Below, piece after piece: positions 28,801 to 35,900 of a stretch of 64,000 bases of DNA (position 1 is the first letter of the stretch; each line of letters starts with the position of its first letter). The position numbers and the translations under genes were made by a program. The DNA is from Stieleria mannarensis (GTDB taxonomy: Bacteria; Planctomycetota; Planctomycetia; Pirellulales; Pirellulaceae), in the NCBI RefSeq assembly GCF_014154935.1, contig NZ_JACEHH010000017.1:62001-126000 (forward strand), in the 5' to 3' direction. The notes beneath the pieces are model-generated. The model worked only from the letters and a program-made list of their open reading frames with translations. It did not search any database and was not told the origin of the DNA.

Positions 28801-30625
28801 AGCTGTTGTTCGGTGCCGGGTCGATCGATCCGCGTCCCACTTCACTGCGCAACCAACCGGTCCCGTTGGCATCGGCGATAAGAGCGAGCGGGGTTGCGTT
28901 TTCATAAGATCCGTTGTCCGCTCCCTCGAAGACCTCTCCATCGGCAACCGCGTCGACGGTGAACAATCGGACGAAGTCGCCTCCGGCGCTGCCATCGTTG
29001 TCTCCGTCGAGGGCATTTCCGGAGACGCCATCGGCCACCGGCAGGTCGGTCAAACTGTCGGCGACGGTCAGTCGGTAGTTGCCGTCGGCGAGCGGGCCAT
29101 CGGTGATGGTGAAGTTGAGCGTTTGGTTGCTGCGGCTGTAGCTGAGTCCGTAGACGGCGTCATCGGCGGTCTCGAACAGGCCGTCCGGACCGGCAGCTCT
29201 CAAATCAAAGGCATCATCGCTGAGCGTATCCGGGTCCAGTTCACTGAGCGTGACGCTAAAGGTGCTCAGCACACGTTCGAGCGTTCCGCCTTCGTCGGGC
29301 AGCCTGCCGATCGCGGTGACAACCGGCGGGACAAGGTCACGCAGTTCGACAGACGCATCGAGCACGTATTGGGCCTGGACACCCGCGCCGGCGATAAGCG
29401 GATCACCGGGTTCGGCCGCTGTCTCCATGATGCCAGACAGATGATTGGAAGGGTAAAGGTCATACCACAGTCCGTTGGTCTCCATGTAGGCATAATCGTA
29501 ACTGGGGGTGTTCGGTTCGTTGCCTGCCCAGCGGGTGTAGGTAACCGGCGACCCATCGGTCCACTGATAATTGCCTTCCGAATCCTGGTCGGTGAAACCG
29601 ATCCAACGTCCCCCGCCCAGCGTGTCGTAGATCAGTTGGTTTTCTTCGGCCGAAGCGATTGAAGCGAGGTCCCCACCGGCAGCTTGTGCCTCGGCGCGAA
29701 CGATGCCCCAGTCGTTTGATGGGCCGATCACTGAGAATCGACTGCCATTGATGATCGCAATTTCGGTCCGGACGCGTGCGTAGTAGTTTCCGTCTGACGG
29801 AGCGGTGGTCGTTGTTGTCAGTGTCCCGTCGGCCGCAGAGGAAATGATCGCCCCGCTCCCATCTAGAATCTCCAGAATCGGTGACAGTGTGCTCCAAGCT
29901 GGCAACTGCAGAGAAACGTCGATCGACGAACTGGCACGCATGAAGCCGAGATTGAAAACGTCTTGATCCGTGTTTGTTGATTCCGTTGCCATCACGGTTC
30001 CGGCCACGCTGGCCGTTTTCAATGCTCCCGTTTGGGCGAAATCCAGTGAGTTCGCGTTATTGAGGCTGTCGTTGCGATAGTTTTGATCCCATTCGAGGTT
30101 GATCCCGCGGGCGATGTCGACGCGAAATTGGTAGCCGCCTGAGGTTGTGTCCGTGTCCCCGAGCACTTCGATGTAGAAGCGACCGCTGGTCGGGACCGTG
30201 TACACCTGTGTCAGACTATCGCTGCCGGCGCCCGAGTCGCGGTCGGAACGCAGCTCGCCCCCGGCGGAGTTTCTGAGAACGATTTCCGGATCGAGCGAGC
30301 TGTTGTCAGCCTCGGCGGCGACAACGATCCGATCGCCTGCCAACGCGGTGAACGTGAAATAGTCGGAATTTCCCGCGTCGATGTTTCCAGACGCGAACGC
30401 CGCGAGATAGCCGCTGTTGGCCGGAGCCTCCGCGGGTGCGAGCTGTGTCGCGAAGAATCGATCGTCGTTCGGTTCCACTTCAGGCGTGATCGACGCGGCA
30501 AGCATCGTGCGGGCCTCAAGGAGTTCGCCGCGAAGCTTCGAGCGTCGTTGCAGATTCCGTTTTCGTTCGCGAAGACGCTGCGAACGAAACTGGTTTTTCG
30601 AAAAACGGCGCAGTTTGAAAACCAT
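13856..30625 (-). CDS. Giant multidomain extracellular protein (PPC, C-type-lectin-like, CARDB, Calx-beta-like, dockerin)
   Basis: 5,589 residues. The very basic N terminus leads into ELLEARTML, the LExRxML motif seen at the start of many giant planctomycete exported proteins. Residues about 50-290 are PPC-like; about 295-2309 are four modules of C-type-lectin-like domain (GGRWIGFTDQ...YQWTDG...WAGNEPN), Ig-like domain and PPC domain. Residues about 2450-3086 hold tandem CARDB domains (ADLxxxxV, EDNN ends), about 3090-3495 Calx-beta-like repeats (EGGTGTQLQLSRNG; DEGQSTPVTVTHNG), followed by another CARDB, carboxypeptidase-like and Ig-like domains. At about 5436-5509 are two calcium-binding dockerin-like loops, DTDGNGMVDNAD and DLDRDGRITVRD. 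Probably a surface adhesin or matrix protein. It has its own transcription unit divergent from an XRE-type regulator. Confidence 0.9.
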   Translation of the reverse strand: MVFKLRRFSKNQFRSQRLRERKRNLQRRSKLRGELLEARTMLAASITPEVEPNDDRFFATQLAPAEAPANSGYLAAFASGNIDAGNSDYFTFTALAGDRIVVAAEADNSSLDPEIVLRNSAGGELRSDRDSGAGSDSLTQVYTVPTSGRFYIEVLGDTDTTSGGYQFRVDIARGINLEWDQNYRNDSLNNANSLDFAQTGALKTASVAGTVMATESTNTDQDVFNLGFMRASSSIDVSLQLPAWSTLSPILEILDGSGAIISSAADGTLTTTTTAPSDGNYYARVRTEIAIINGSRFSVIGPSNDWGIVRAEAQAAGGDLASIASAEENQLIYDTLGGGRWIGFTDQDSEGNYQWTDGSPVTYTRWAGNEPNTPSYDYAYMETNGLWYDLYPSNHLSGIMETAAEPGDPLIAGAGVQAQYVLDASVELRDLVPPVVTAIGRLPDEGGTLERVLSTFSVTLSELDPDTLSDDAFDLRAAGPDGLFETADDAVYGLSYSRSNQTLNFTITDGPLADGNYRLTVADSLTDLPVADGVSGNALDGDNDGSAGGDFVRLFTVDAVADGEVFEGADNGSYENATPLALIADANGTGWLRSEVGRGSIDPAPNNSYGEYDWWSFEGQAGDRVDVWGQQLIGDRPSIQLYRLNDAGDGVISLASDGLNDSGDGPNNDVYISGYGLPATTTYFVIAGKYRWDDAPVDYDLRVNVARGTGLETDANYVNDSINGADGLPFEQTGALRSASVAGTVMATESSNTDQDVFQLGFMRADSLISLALDRPEWSEFYPTLEILDSSGSVLANTDGSGPLSLDYTATVDGHYYARVRTAFAINNGSRFSVIGPSNDWGIVRAEAQAAGGDLASIASAEENQLIYDTLGGGRWIGFTDQDSEGNYQWTDGSPVTYTRWAGNEPNTPSYDYAYMETNGLWYDLYPSNHLSGIMETAAEPGDPLIAGAGVQAQYVLDASVELRDLVPPVVTAIGRLPDEGGTLERVLSTFSVTLSELDPDTLSDDAFDLRAAGPDGLFETADDAVYGLSYSRSNQTLNFTITDGPLADGNYRLTVADSLTDLPVADGVSGNALDGDNDGSAGGDFVRLFTVDAVADGEVFEGADNGSYENATPLALIADANGTGWLRSEVGRGSIDPAPNNSYGEYDWWSFEGQAGDRVDVWGQQLIGDRPSIQLYRLNDAGDGVISLASDGLNDSGDGPNNDVYISGYGLPATTTYFVIAGKYRWDDAPVDYDLRVNVARGTGLETDANYVNDSINGADGLPFEQTGALRSASVAGTVMATESSNTDQDVFQLGFMRADSLISLALDRPEWSEFYPTLEILDSSGSVLANTDGSGPLSLDYTATVDGHYYARVRTAFAINNGSRFSVIGPSNDWGIVRAEAQAAGGDLASIASAEENQLIYDTLGGGRWIGFTDQDSEGNYQWTDGSPVTYTRWAGNEPNTPSYDYAYMETNGLWYDLYPSNHLSGIMETAAEPGDPLIAGAGVQAQYVLDASVELRDLVPPVVTAIGRLPDEGGTLERVLSTFSVTLSELDPDTLSDDAFDLRAAGPDGLFETADDAVYGLSYSRSNQTLNFTITDGPLADGNYRLTVADSLTDLPVADGVSGNALDGDNDGSAGGDFVRLFTVDAVADGEVFEGADNGSYENATPLALIADANGTGWLRSEVGRGSIDPAPNNSYGEYDWWSFEGQAGDRVDVWGQQLIGDRPSIQLYRLNDAGDGVISLASDGLNDSGDGPNNDVYISGYGLPATTTYFVIAGKYRWDDAPVDYDLRVNVARGTGLETDANYVNDSINGADGLPFEQTGALRSASVAGTVMATESSNTDQDVFQLGFMRADSLISLALDRPEWSEFYPTLEILDSSGSVLANTDGSGPLSLDYTATVDGHYYARVRTAFAINNGSRFSVIGPSNDWGIVRAEAQAAGGDLASIASAEENQLIYDTLGGGRWIGFTDQDSEGNYQWTDGSPVTYTRWAGNEPNTPSYDYAYMETNGLWYDLYPSNHLSGIMETAAEPGDPLIAGAGVQAQYVLDASVELRDLVPPVVTAIGRLPDEGGTLERVLSTFSVTLSELDPDTLSDDAFDLRAAGPDGLFETADDAVYGLSYSRSNQTLNFTITDGPLADGNYRLTVADSLTDLPVADGVSGNALDGDNDGSAGGDFVRLFTVDAVADGEVFEGADNGSYENATPLALIADANGTGWLRSEVGRGSIDPAPNNSYGEYDWWSFEGQAGDRVDVWGQQLIGDRPSIQLYRLNDAGDGVISLASDGLNDSGDGPNNDVYISGYGLPATTTYFVIAGKYRWDDAPVDYDLRVNVARGIDLETDANYANETVSQADSVTRHLDGDTVSITVGGTIMKGEGSEVDEDFFNLGSVDSGQTILARIRLPDYSTLTPALEIRSGSNQVISLSPNPVDANVVRADITEAGTYYVDVVGFAGEGPWANYVVDVSIQPTSSLDFADLSIASVSISDDAPQSGQTVQIDWNVGNFGAVDTQSDQWMDTIILSSNDQLGDGDDIILTSHTHTGVLAVGQNYNATASVEIPIGLSGDYHLFIKTDYTDQVAEFLFEDNNVRSLSPLSITLTPYADLAVDQVFAGPDPSVVGESALVTWRVTNQGTGTTGDGRRAGSVSDWRDRLYLSTDMTFGNADDVIVAEVEHNTSLAAGESYYGQWSGNIPSGLDGDYYWFVLTDSDNAIYEHDDHAANIAAGNQVSIAPSRFVDLIPSAITAPATATSDDSITVSWTTTNDGIRSTNASWMDRIYLSSDPVLDASDVVLGTFNSNLPLEIGQSTQYSADVVLPSRLEGDFYLLVQVNHNGSQFEFNNADNNIDASNLLRIDRRLEPDLTPTSASVPATIIQDNPFSFTYSVANAGDGPTYGTWYDQIFLSPDEVFDPSDVSLTAIFPGAYEVTGLDANGDEYTLTAELSLPSSIELGRYHLLVVSDFADQELETDENNNTLASTAFDFVERQFADLVVTGGSIQTPAMVHPGAAFTISWSVENEGVETADGPWVERVYLSDSTSGGHRQLMGTFTRNDQLTPGSEPLLRSETLTLPVTGLAGETFFVVELDAFGQIEESDEQNDFWSESGTQIPIELTLSGNTTQIAEGGTGTQLQLSRNGSTSEALVVAISVDQSGQVSLANEVTIPAGVASVTIPVQAIVDQTVDGDQPVTITASAAGFPDETYLLSVIDTDILQLHVEMSVDALDEGQSTPVTVTHNGPTDSDLLVDVASDSPSDFSFPDQITILAGQSSATFTIVAVQDDLIEGDELGLLNLSAPGYPDTAAALSINQSDLPTIALSLPASIDEGTLDGSVTGQVSIGVPRLLPTQIQLTSSDEFSLFVLPTVTIPAGATSADFTLASLEDGDVNGDRTVTISASALPDQGGPAIPSTTVDQTTVVIDNDGPKLTFDAFPLSMDESGSGTVTVTQNGVLEADLIVELTSSDSSEMSVPPTVTIPAGLSSATFVISGVPDAVVDGDQLVALTATAPGFPAASVSLTITDSDGPDLVVDQVEVPTAATIGDVASVQWRVMNDGTGDANGSWAERLFWSTDQQGSNGLPVETVAFEGTLQIGQSYSRTANVSVPELPGQYYLMVQVDPNDAIAESLESNNIAFSGVAISIAAPYSATVTAAIDSAPVGTSIPLSGVATNTDGTPASSVDVEIQIWVRGTRRVISTSTDSDGAFSTTFVPFSNEGGNYSVAAVYPGVTAATPQDTFQLLGLQPTRGVNQISLPLGESTTQTIRIKNLADVGLTGLTVDAFDVTGGLTVTPAVTGGSTGVSPSGSFEIEYDLTGIGATPGSVGFVLRIHTNEAPTLEIPISVVLLAESAHLVADIGTLTTTMTVGQQKVLEFTLENRGGAPSGPLEVLLPDSAGWLSVGSGRQINSLAAGESAKVTLLLSPQSDLALTRYQGLIVVQASNSNLPIGFDIRAISDEVGGLKVNVVDEFYYYANDKPLVTTADLLLRDAISNDIVFDSRGSSPPTGDSPSIHLAADGSMLLTDVPAGKYYLEVSAADHDSYRELVEIESGETMEVTAFISRDFVEYTWTVEEIAVEDRTRITIDATFETNVPAPVVVVDASIDLKDLDRIGETQLYEIKYTNHGLVQATDIAIFFDEHPFYEIVPLVDAIPVLPANSSVTIPVRVTRVNHFVSQGGSINDSESVPCSINAWTQYCYQSGPRTVCRQVPILVYNVDGNCSVSTVSSTSVRIGNPRSSSNTGGTAGYGSTGGFGGSYGPAVPIGGLPGPIEVFSPPTIKTRDECIDCATVRLQVSQDVVQTRQAFQADLEIDNPFDTESLESLGASVQIIDAQGTDRSDLFGITFDTRGDLTGIDGSGTLAAESNGGVTWLIVPSSDAATTGPMEYFVTGTLSYRLDGRTIETAFTPINIQVLPIPELYLDYFWQRDVVSDDPYTAEIEPTETFSLGVQIRNDGAGIAHQLRIESARPKIIENEDGLLIDFEIVGASVNGQPAERSLTASFGELGPGELGTAEFLMESTLQGLFTEYNARFEHLSDFGRPDISLIKDVQVHELIRTVNATSSGVIDNIPDFLANDVADPDDLPDTLYLSDGTSAPVSMGTDPLTIESPTLANLTVPLAATMPDGWSYLALDDPSDGAFELVAIRRDDGSLLPMKNFWQSDRTFVGMGQRPIYENRLHLLDFDSTGSYELVFSNGDVTGPDIRAFSGIASPINAPATSLLVEFDETINPATVSADDFRLLLNGQPITSWIPQINVQSGHQVRVDDLAEVTAQDGVYAFEVNLSTIEDVVGNTGENTRTFTWVKGEAAPATVEFIGVPTGISNELPGSVQIRLTEDVELQSLIDAFFLADDGETVSTAELTFNHVENALYEIGNLDAAIDSDGTITLAIDGSQLIDLGGTGGVGYLASSWVLDRTDPEVVEVIDPATNPRNIVVQQIDVQFSEPIDRSTFTVDDIRLTRDTGTVNLIADDSRVVVSDQGGGRYRISGISWAQGFVATPQIASFSLSIFADDIMDLAGNTGSGHMTASWTIDLDAPVAPADLVFLESGRPVAGDVVSSGQLIVEGDLAESGLAVVIRDMVNDRQLAIETISGTQFSIPIDLETVGRHDIEVRVIDPAGNVTRSEPRSLTLLADPVVLNSIIGLPEVYASEGFDEFSVRFASPIDPSSVSTDSISIRQDDGSNLLLQAGEFEISADGQTLYVKGIQNAVASEGRYEVSIDLSQIRTQTGGTGSGIITRAWTLDSQSPESRVLALAVNQRAPTFELRLETSDPILGNGNAGSGIASVDLFVSTNGGDYRHFQRLSDVFETTFTGEEGFHYEFFSVAIDRAGNIEALPNVADAATQTGPFGPQIVDATIQDGLTSRSYVDSLQIKFDRETNVSNLLDEGVFMDAVSLLRFAPDGSEIGELTLAPNQFLVDFTDGVPGETLRWSLDSFSGSKSTLPDGYYIFKLNAIQITSGSGFGIDGDADGLSGGDYQLGFHVLSGDTDGNGMVDNADMLVVLGAIGRSEGMPGFDPNADLDRDGRITVRDRILVAQSFGRSTSAPEPVASNTAAVSSAPLTSGSPSPFDQADPQDAASLVAELARREADNDANAADGLREAQDLALQETVTLFDEEHERLVELLADDQG
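23700..25304 (-). repeat. 1,605-bp tandem repeat inside the giant gene, copy A
   Basis: A 535-codon unit coding for one C-type-lectin-like domain, one Ig-like domain, one PPC domain and a linker PPC-like segment. The left border is set by the first position at which this copy agrees with the next one 1,605 bp away (TTGACTCTCAGG at 23700 and 25305). No difference from copies B and C was noticed by eye. Confidence 0.9.
25305..26909 (-). repeat. 1,605-bp tandem repeat inside the giant gene, copy B
   Basis: Second full unit, in register with copy A; its boundary falls at TTGACTCTCAGG. Synonymous positions appear identical to the neighbours, which points to recent amplification or gene conversion rather than old domain duplication. 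Confidence 0.9.
26910..28514 (-). repeat. 1,605-bp tandem repeat inside the giant gene, copy C
   Basis: Third full unit with the same borders and content as A and B. Because 1,605 is a multiple of three, gain or loss of a unit keeps the reading frame. Confidence 0.9.
28515..29743 (-). repeat. 1,605-bp tandem repeat inside the giant gene, partial copy D
   Basis: About 1,229 bp of the unit (lectin-like, Ig-like and PPC domains). Identity breaks down near 29697-29744, where synonymous changes begin (gcctcggcg for gcctcggca) and the linker turns into a diverged version. So the protein has four modules but only three copies of the identical linker. Confidence 0.88.
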
Positions 30626-30696
30626 TTCCGTAGTCCTGGATTGAATGTCGATGCGTTTCCGCCAGTCATCGAACTAGCCCGGCATAGCCCAGATGG

Positions 30697-30738
30697 TATA
30701 GTGCGACACCTCCCCGAATGCGCAAAGAATGCGCAAAC
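30697..30738. promoter_or_regulatory. Divergent control region with tandem 11-bp direct repeat
   Basis: The 179-bp gap between the giant gene and the XRE-type regulator contains GAATGCGCAAA twice without a break (30717-30727 and 30728-30738), a possible operator. TATAGT (30697-30702) could be a -10 element toward the regulator, but no matching -35 is evident. Binding by the neighbouring regulator is inference. Confidence 0.35.
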
Positions 30739-30804
30739 CGCGAGACCTGGGATAGTCAATTCGAGGGGGTTTCATCACCGAACTACAAAGAAGAGGCGTA
30801 GACC

Positions 30805-31794
30805 GTGTTGCGACGAAATCAGATCATTCAACAGCGACGGAGGGAGTTGGGGATGACGCAGTCACAGCTGGCCGAAGAAGCGGAATTGTCGCTCCGGACC
30901 ATTCAAATCGTGGAGAAGGGCCGCTCAAGCGTGCGTCCAGAGACGATCCATCGCATCGGCGACGCACTGGGCTTGACCGACGACCAACTACGGGACGATA
31001 CATCCAAGGACGCCTTCGACTCGTGGCCTTGGTCCCTGTCGAAGTTTATCCAGGGCGACCCGACACTGAGTGAACATGCACACTGCCGAGGTCTTGAGGA
31101 CGCGCGAGCGGCGGTACGGAAAATGCGCGCGAGCTGGGGCGAGCACTTGAAACGCTCCGAATCCCCGGCAGACGGCGACGGCTTTGCAATCGCTGACCAG
31201 AAGCTCGATGACGAGTATCCTCGCTATGAACAGCGATATCTCGAAATCTGGAAGACCAACCCCAACTGCATCCTCTACTCAACGGCCGGGACCCAGCGTT
31301 GTGGGGTCACCATCGTCTTGCCGGTGACCGACCGGGCCTACGACGAGCTTCGGCAAGGGAAATGCACCTTCATGGATGTCGAAGCGAGTGATGTGCTGCC
31401 GGAGAGCCAAAACCTGATCCTGGATTCCGCCGTGGAACTGCACGGCAGTCATGCGCAACCGTGGTACGGCGTCACAGACTCCGTCAGCTTTACGCTGTTC
31501 TTCCAGATGGCACTATTGTCAATCGACCCGACCGCCGACGGATTCCGGATGCTTGGATTTGCGGCAAGTCCGATCAATTTAAAGCGTCTGTGCGGCACGG
31601 GGTTCTCGCCCTGCGGCGTTCACATGCCGGAGTACGGGTATGAGATTTGTGAATTCAGCACGGGTGTTGGCGGGCAATCAAACGAGACCTATAAGCGGTC
31701 TGCAACAGCGACCCACTACGTCAATTTATTCAAGCAGTTCCTGCCCAAGAATCGTCTTCGGGTGCCAAGCCAAGCGATGACCGGAAAGACGTGA
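30805..31794 (+). CDS. XRE-family transcriptional regulator with unknown C-terminal domain
   Basis: 329 residues from a GTG. The first 60 residues form a Cro/C1-type helix-turn-helix (RRRELGMTQSQLAEEAELSLRTIQIVEKGRSSVRPETIHRIGDALGL). The remaining 265 residues have no domain I can name with confidence; the stretch around GFSPCGVHMPEYGYEICEF and the mixed alpha/beta pattern are faintly reminiscent of acyltransferase-like sensor folds. It is transcribed divergently from the giant surface-protein gene, 179 bp away, and so is a candidate regulator of it or of itself. Confidence 0.8.
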   Translation: MLRRNQIIQQRRRELGMTQSQLAEEAELSLRTIQIVEKGRSSVRPETIHRIGDALGLTDDQLRDDTSKDAFDSWPWSLSKFIQGDPTLSEHAHCRGLEDARAAVRKMRASWGEHLKRSESPADGDGFAIADQKLDDEYPRYEQRYLEIWKTNPNCILYSTAGTQRCGVTIVLPVTDRAYDELRQGKCTFMDVEASDVLPESQNLILDSAVELHGSHAQPWYGVTDSVSFTLFFQMALLSIDPTADGFRMLGFAASPINLKRLCGTGFSPCGVHMPEYGYEICEFSTGVGGQSNETYKRSATATHYVNLFKQFLPKNRLRVPSQAMTGKT

Positions 31795-31842
31795 GGATAG
31801 CACGACGATTGACCGGCGACTCGCGCGGTATCGATTTCGCCA

Positions 31843-32802
31843 TCAATCGCCCGCGGTGGCGTTTCCGCGTTGCTGGCGGATGAATTGCAGGATCGCGTGG
31901 GCGACGGTGTCGTTGGGGTCGCCCATGCGACTGGCGATGGTGCCGTGGTCGCGGCCGGCGACTTCGATGAACTGGATGTCGTCGTGGCCGGCGGCTTTCA
32001 TCGCGGCGGCAAAGTAACGGTTCTCTTCGCTCCGCGCCGGCAGGTCGTTGTCGCCGGCGAAGCATAAAAACGGCGACGTGTCGGCGGTCGCGTGAAAGGC
32101 GGGTGCGGCTTCGTCGATCACCGGCCGGGTCCGCGGAATACTGCGTTCGCCACGAACGGTCGAGTGCGTGACCATCTGCCCGGCAACGGGGATGTAGCCG
32201 GCGATGTCCGTTCGATTCAGCCCGTGTTCGGCTAGCAGATCTGGGTGCATGCCGACCATCGACGTCAGGTAACCTCCGGCTGAGTGGCCCGAGACAAAGA
32301 CTGCATCGGGTGATCCTCCGTACTGCGCGACTGTGTTGCGGACGAACGCGACCGCTGCGGCCGCGTCTTTCGTGTAGGCGGGATAATTGACTTTGGGAGA
32401 CAATCGATAGTTGACCGATGCGACGGCGATGCCTTCGGCGGCGAACCGCTCGCAAACCGTGACGGCGATGTCGTCACCCTTGTGTCCGTTCTGCAACCCG
32501 CCGCCGTGAAACCAAACCAGCGTCGGGAAATCCGATCCGTCACTCGGCAGGTACCAGTCCAGCTTGCAGCGTTCTCGCTCATAGTCGCTCAGATCTTCGT
32601 CGCTCTTGTACGGCTGGTCGCGGAGGACGCGAATCCCCTCCTTTACGGCATTTCCAATATTTTTGTCGCCCCGCACCCACTCACTCGGCGATGGACGCTG
32701 GGCGTGTGATTGCAATGCCGCCGTCGTCATGACGAGGAAGCAGCCGATGAACAAAAGATGGCGGTGGACGGATGCCGATTTAATAATTTCGGTGCTTCGC
32801 AT
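31843..32802 (-). CDS. Secreted alpha/beta hydrolase (BD-FAE/esterase type)
   Basis: 319 residues. Signal-like hydrophobic stretch at about 14-32 ending in SHAQ. Oxyanion-hole motif HGGG at 99-102, nucleophile elbow GHSAGG with Ser174, a later Asp in FAGDNDLPAR and His in AGRDHGTIASR complete the triad of the hormone-sensitive-lipase/carboxylesterase group. It likely acts outside the cytoplasm on acetylated or feruloylated saccharides, given the nearby sulfatases, sialidase-like protein and second esterase; the substrate is inference. Confidence 0.88.
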   Translation of the reverse strand: MRSTEIIKSASVHRHLLFIGCFLVMTTAALQSHAQRPSPSEWVRGDKNIGNAVKEGIRVLRDQPYKSDEDLSDYERERCKLDWYLPSDGSDFPTLVWFHGGGLQNGHKGDDIAVTVCERFAAEGIAVASVNYRLSPKVNYPAYTKDAAAAVAFVRNTVAQYGGSPDAVFVSGHSAGGYLTSMVGMHPDLLAEHGLNRTDIAGYIPVAGQMVTHSTVRGERSIPRTRPVIDEAAPAFHATADTSPFLCFAGDNDLPARSEENRYFAAAMKAAGHDDIQFIEVAGRDHGTIASRMGDPNDTVAHAILQFIRQQRGNATAGD

Positions 32803-32935
32803 GTTGGTGCCTTGGATCGTGACTCTTGCAGGTAGTGAAGCTGTGCAGTTCGTGGTTTGTTGATCCGATCAAGTGAATCGGAGGTTCGTCGCGGCTACGT
32901 TCGCCCTGTGATTCGTGCAAGGTGACGACGTTGAA

Positions 32936-35900
32936 CTAATCGATCAGTTCCTCGAAGGTGGCATTGCCGATTCGATACGTTTTCCAGTCCTTGTAATCGA
33001 AGTGCCACCATTCGTACTCGTACACCGTGAACCCTTCCGATTCCATCGTCCGACGCAGTAATTCGCGGTACCAACGCTGGCGAGTGGTTCCACCGGGATA
33101 TTGCGGAAACGAGCGTGGCGAAAACTCGTCGTAGCCGGCGACCATCTGAATCGGCTGGCCGGAGGCAAGATCATACAGCGTCAGATCCACGGCACAGCCA
33201 CGGTTATGACGTGAGCCGTTGGCGGGATTGGCGACGAAGTCTTTTAAATCGCCCGGGGTTGCATCCCAGAACATTTTCGTCACGTGCCAGGGGCGATAGG
33301 CATCGTGAATCAGCAGCCCTAGCCCGAGCGGTCGCAATTTCTGGTTCGCACGGGCCACCGCGTCGGCCGCCGGTTTCTGCATGAAGGCTTGGGGCTGTTT
33401 GTAGAACACCGCTCCGGTGAAATTGTTTGTCGTTGCATATCGAATGTCCAACTTAATCGTCGGGTCGATTTTGATCAGCTCGACGAGTTCCGGTTCGCGG
33501 TAATCGCCCGGTTCCGGCGGGGGCGTCGCAGCCAAGGCGCCGGCGCGGAGTTCATCGATCGGTTTGACCGGGGTGATCTTGAACGTCTCGCCGTCCGTTG
33601 TGCCGACTTCACGCCGTTTGAAAACGACTTCGGCGGCGTTGACTTCTGTTGCGATCCCGTTTTCGTCACGAGTGAACCGCAACCCTTCACCGTGATACAG
33701 TCCGTGATCTGGGAATTCGAAAACGTCGTCACTGATTTCGGTTAGCGGATAGTAGTAGAACCATTCGATCAGCGCGTAAAGCTGGCCGTTTCGTTCGAGA
33801 ATGTACAGCGTGTTGTGGTCCCAGCCGTACTCGCCGATCAGTCCTCGCCAGCGGTCGGGAGTTTCTGCCGGTGGGTCGTCGGGCAGCCGCCGGAACGTCC
33901 TATCGCCGATAACGAGTTGCCCATCGCTGTTAAGGATGATTTCGGTGCCGAAGCCGGCCTCGTCGTCGGTGATGATGGAGCCGTCATCTGCCACACGTAG
34001 CTGATAGCGAAACGTCCCGCGGTGCATGAAGACGTCGCCATTGAGTTCGGAGATCTCAGCGAATCGATCGCCCTCGACCTCCTTGTAGCGTCCCCGCAGC
34101 ACCCTCACGCGCTCGGCGGGCAGGGGGACCGTGGTGCGATACGCTGGCAATTCTTTCCCGTCCTGGGTCGCGATCATCAGCCGCAACGCGTAGTCGGCCA
34201 AGCGGCGGACGACCGCATTGGTGCCATCAAGTGAGGCGGTCGCTGCGACGCCGAGTTTCCGTTCGGGCAGAGCTTCCAGTTGGGTTGAAAATCCATAAAC
34301 CGCGCCGCCATGCCCGATCTTGGTGAATCCGTCTAACTCCTTGATGTGAAATCCCAGGCCGAACCCCTGCGATTTGCCATCGGAATCCTTGATCGGTGTC
34401 GACATCCGCCGCAGCGTTTCAGGCTTCAGAATCATCCCGTCGTTCGTTTTGCCGGCGTTGAACAGGCAGGAGACAAACTTGGACAAGTCGAGCACGTTGG
34501 AATACAGGTTGCCCGCCGGACCGGTGCCCAGCAGGAACGCGGGAGCGGGAAATCGCCGCCCGTCATAGGTTCGCATCCATCCGGTCGCAAGTTTCGGTTC
34601 GACCGAAGGCGACACGACGAAGCTGCTTTGGTTCATGCCCAGGGGATCGAGAATGGTTTGCCGGACACGTTCCGGATGCGAGACATCCAGTTGTTTTTCC
34701 AGGACGGCGCCGACGACCGCGATCGCCGCATTGGAATACTTCGTTTTCGTCTCCGGCTTGTACACCAGCGAGGTGTCGCTCAGGCTTGCAACCGTCGCCT
34801 CCAGAGTCGGTTCGGTGGGGTCAAAGTAGTTGCCGACGGGAGATTCTCGCACCAGCCCGGATCGATGCGACATCATCTGGCGCAGTGTCAGCGGGACATT
34901 GAACGGGTTTTCCGGTTGAAACTCGGGAAGGTAAGTTTGCACCGTCGTATCCAAATCCAGCCTGCCTTCGTCGACCAACTGCATCACGGCGATGTCGGTG
35001 AACAATTTTGAAACCGAGCCCACTCGATAAACCGTTTCCGCCGTCGCGGGAATGGTCTGGTCGGCATCTTGAAAGCCAAAGCCGTCGGCCCATACCACCT
35101 GATCGCGATCGACCACGGAAATGGAAAACGCGGGCAACTGCTTCTGCTGCACTTCGTAACGTACGGCCGTCTGCAGCTTCTCAATGGCGTCCTGATAATC
35201 ATACGTCGGCGGATCTACCAGATCGGCGATGGCGACGGCCGTCTTCATCAGACTCAACCGCTGCAGATTGCTCATGATGGCGACGCAGGTTCCGGTTTCC
35301 GGGTACAGCAACAGCGTGGTCGAAGTCCCCGATTGCGCTCCGCCGTGCCAGACCGCGCGTCGTCCCGACTTGCGCCCAACGCTCCAGCCGAGACCGTAGG
35401 AAATCTCTTTGCCGGCGGTCGTGGTCTGTCGCGTCCACATCGCATCCAAGGTGGTGTCCTCAAGAACTTCGCCTCGGTTGATCGCGGTCGCAAACCGCAC
35501 CAAATCGGCAGCCGTTGACAGAAGGCCGCCACCGGGGATCTTCATGCTCGTATCGTGCAGTGTCGCGTTGTAGAGTTCACCGTCGACAAGGTTATGATGA
35601 TCGGGAAGCTTCGCCAACAGCGACGGGGTCGCTCGGATGTACCCACGGGCGCGGCCGGGAATCACGGCGAACGTATCGTCCACCACGGTGTGCGTCATCC
35701 CGGCCGGCACGAAAACACGCTCATTGAGCAGTTTGGTGAAGTCACGGTTGCCGGCGCCTTCGGCCACGCTTCCTAGCAGGTTGTAACCGAATGACGAGTA
35801 CCGATACTTTGATCCCGGTTGGTGGATCAACGGATCGTCAGCGAAGGTGCTGAGCGCGTCGCTCAAGTTGAAGAAATGTTTCGTCGACGACGACTCGGAC

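Noticed and set aside
23918-29662. Four identical 309-residue open frames on the plus strand inside the giant gene
   Set aside because: They are the shadow of the 1,605-bp coding repeat; the minus-strand frame has clear domains.
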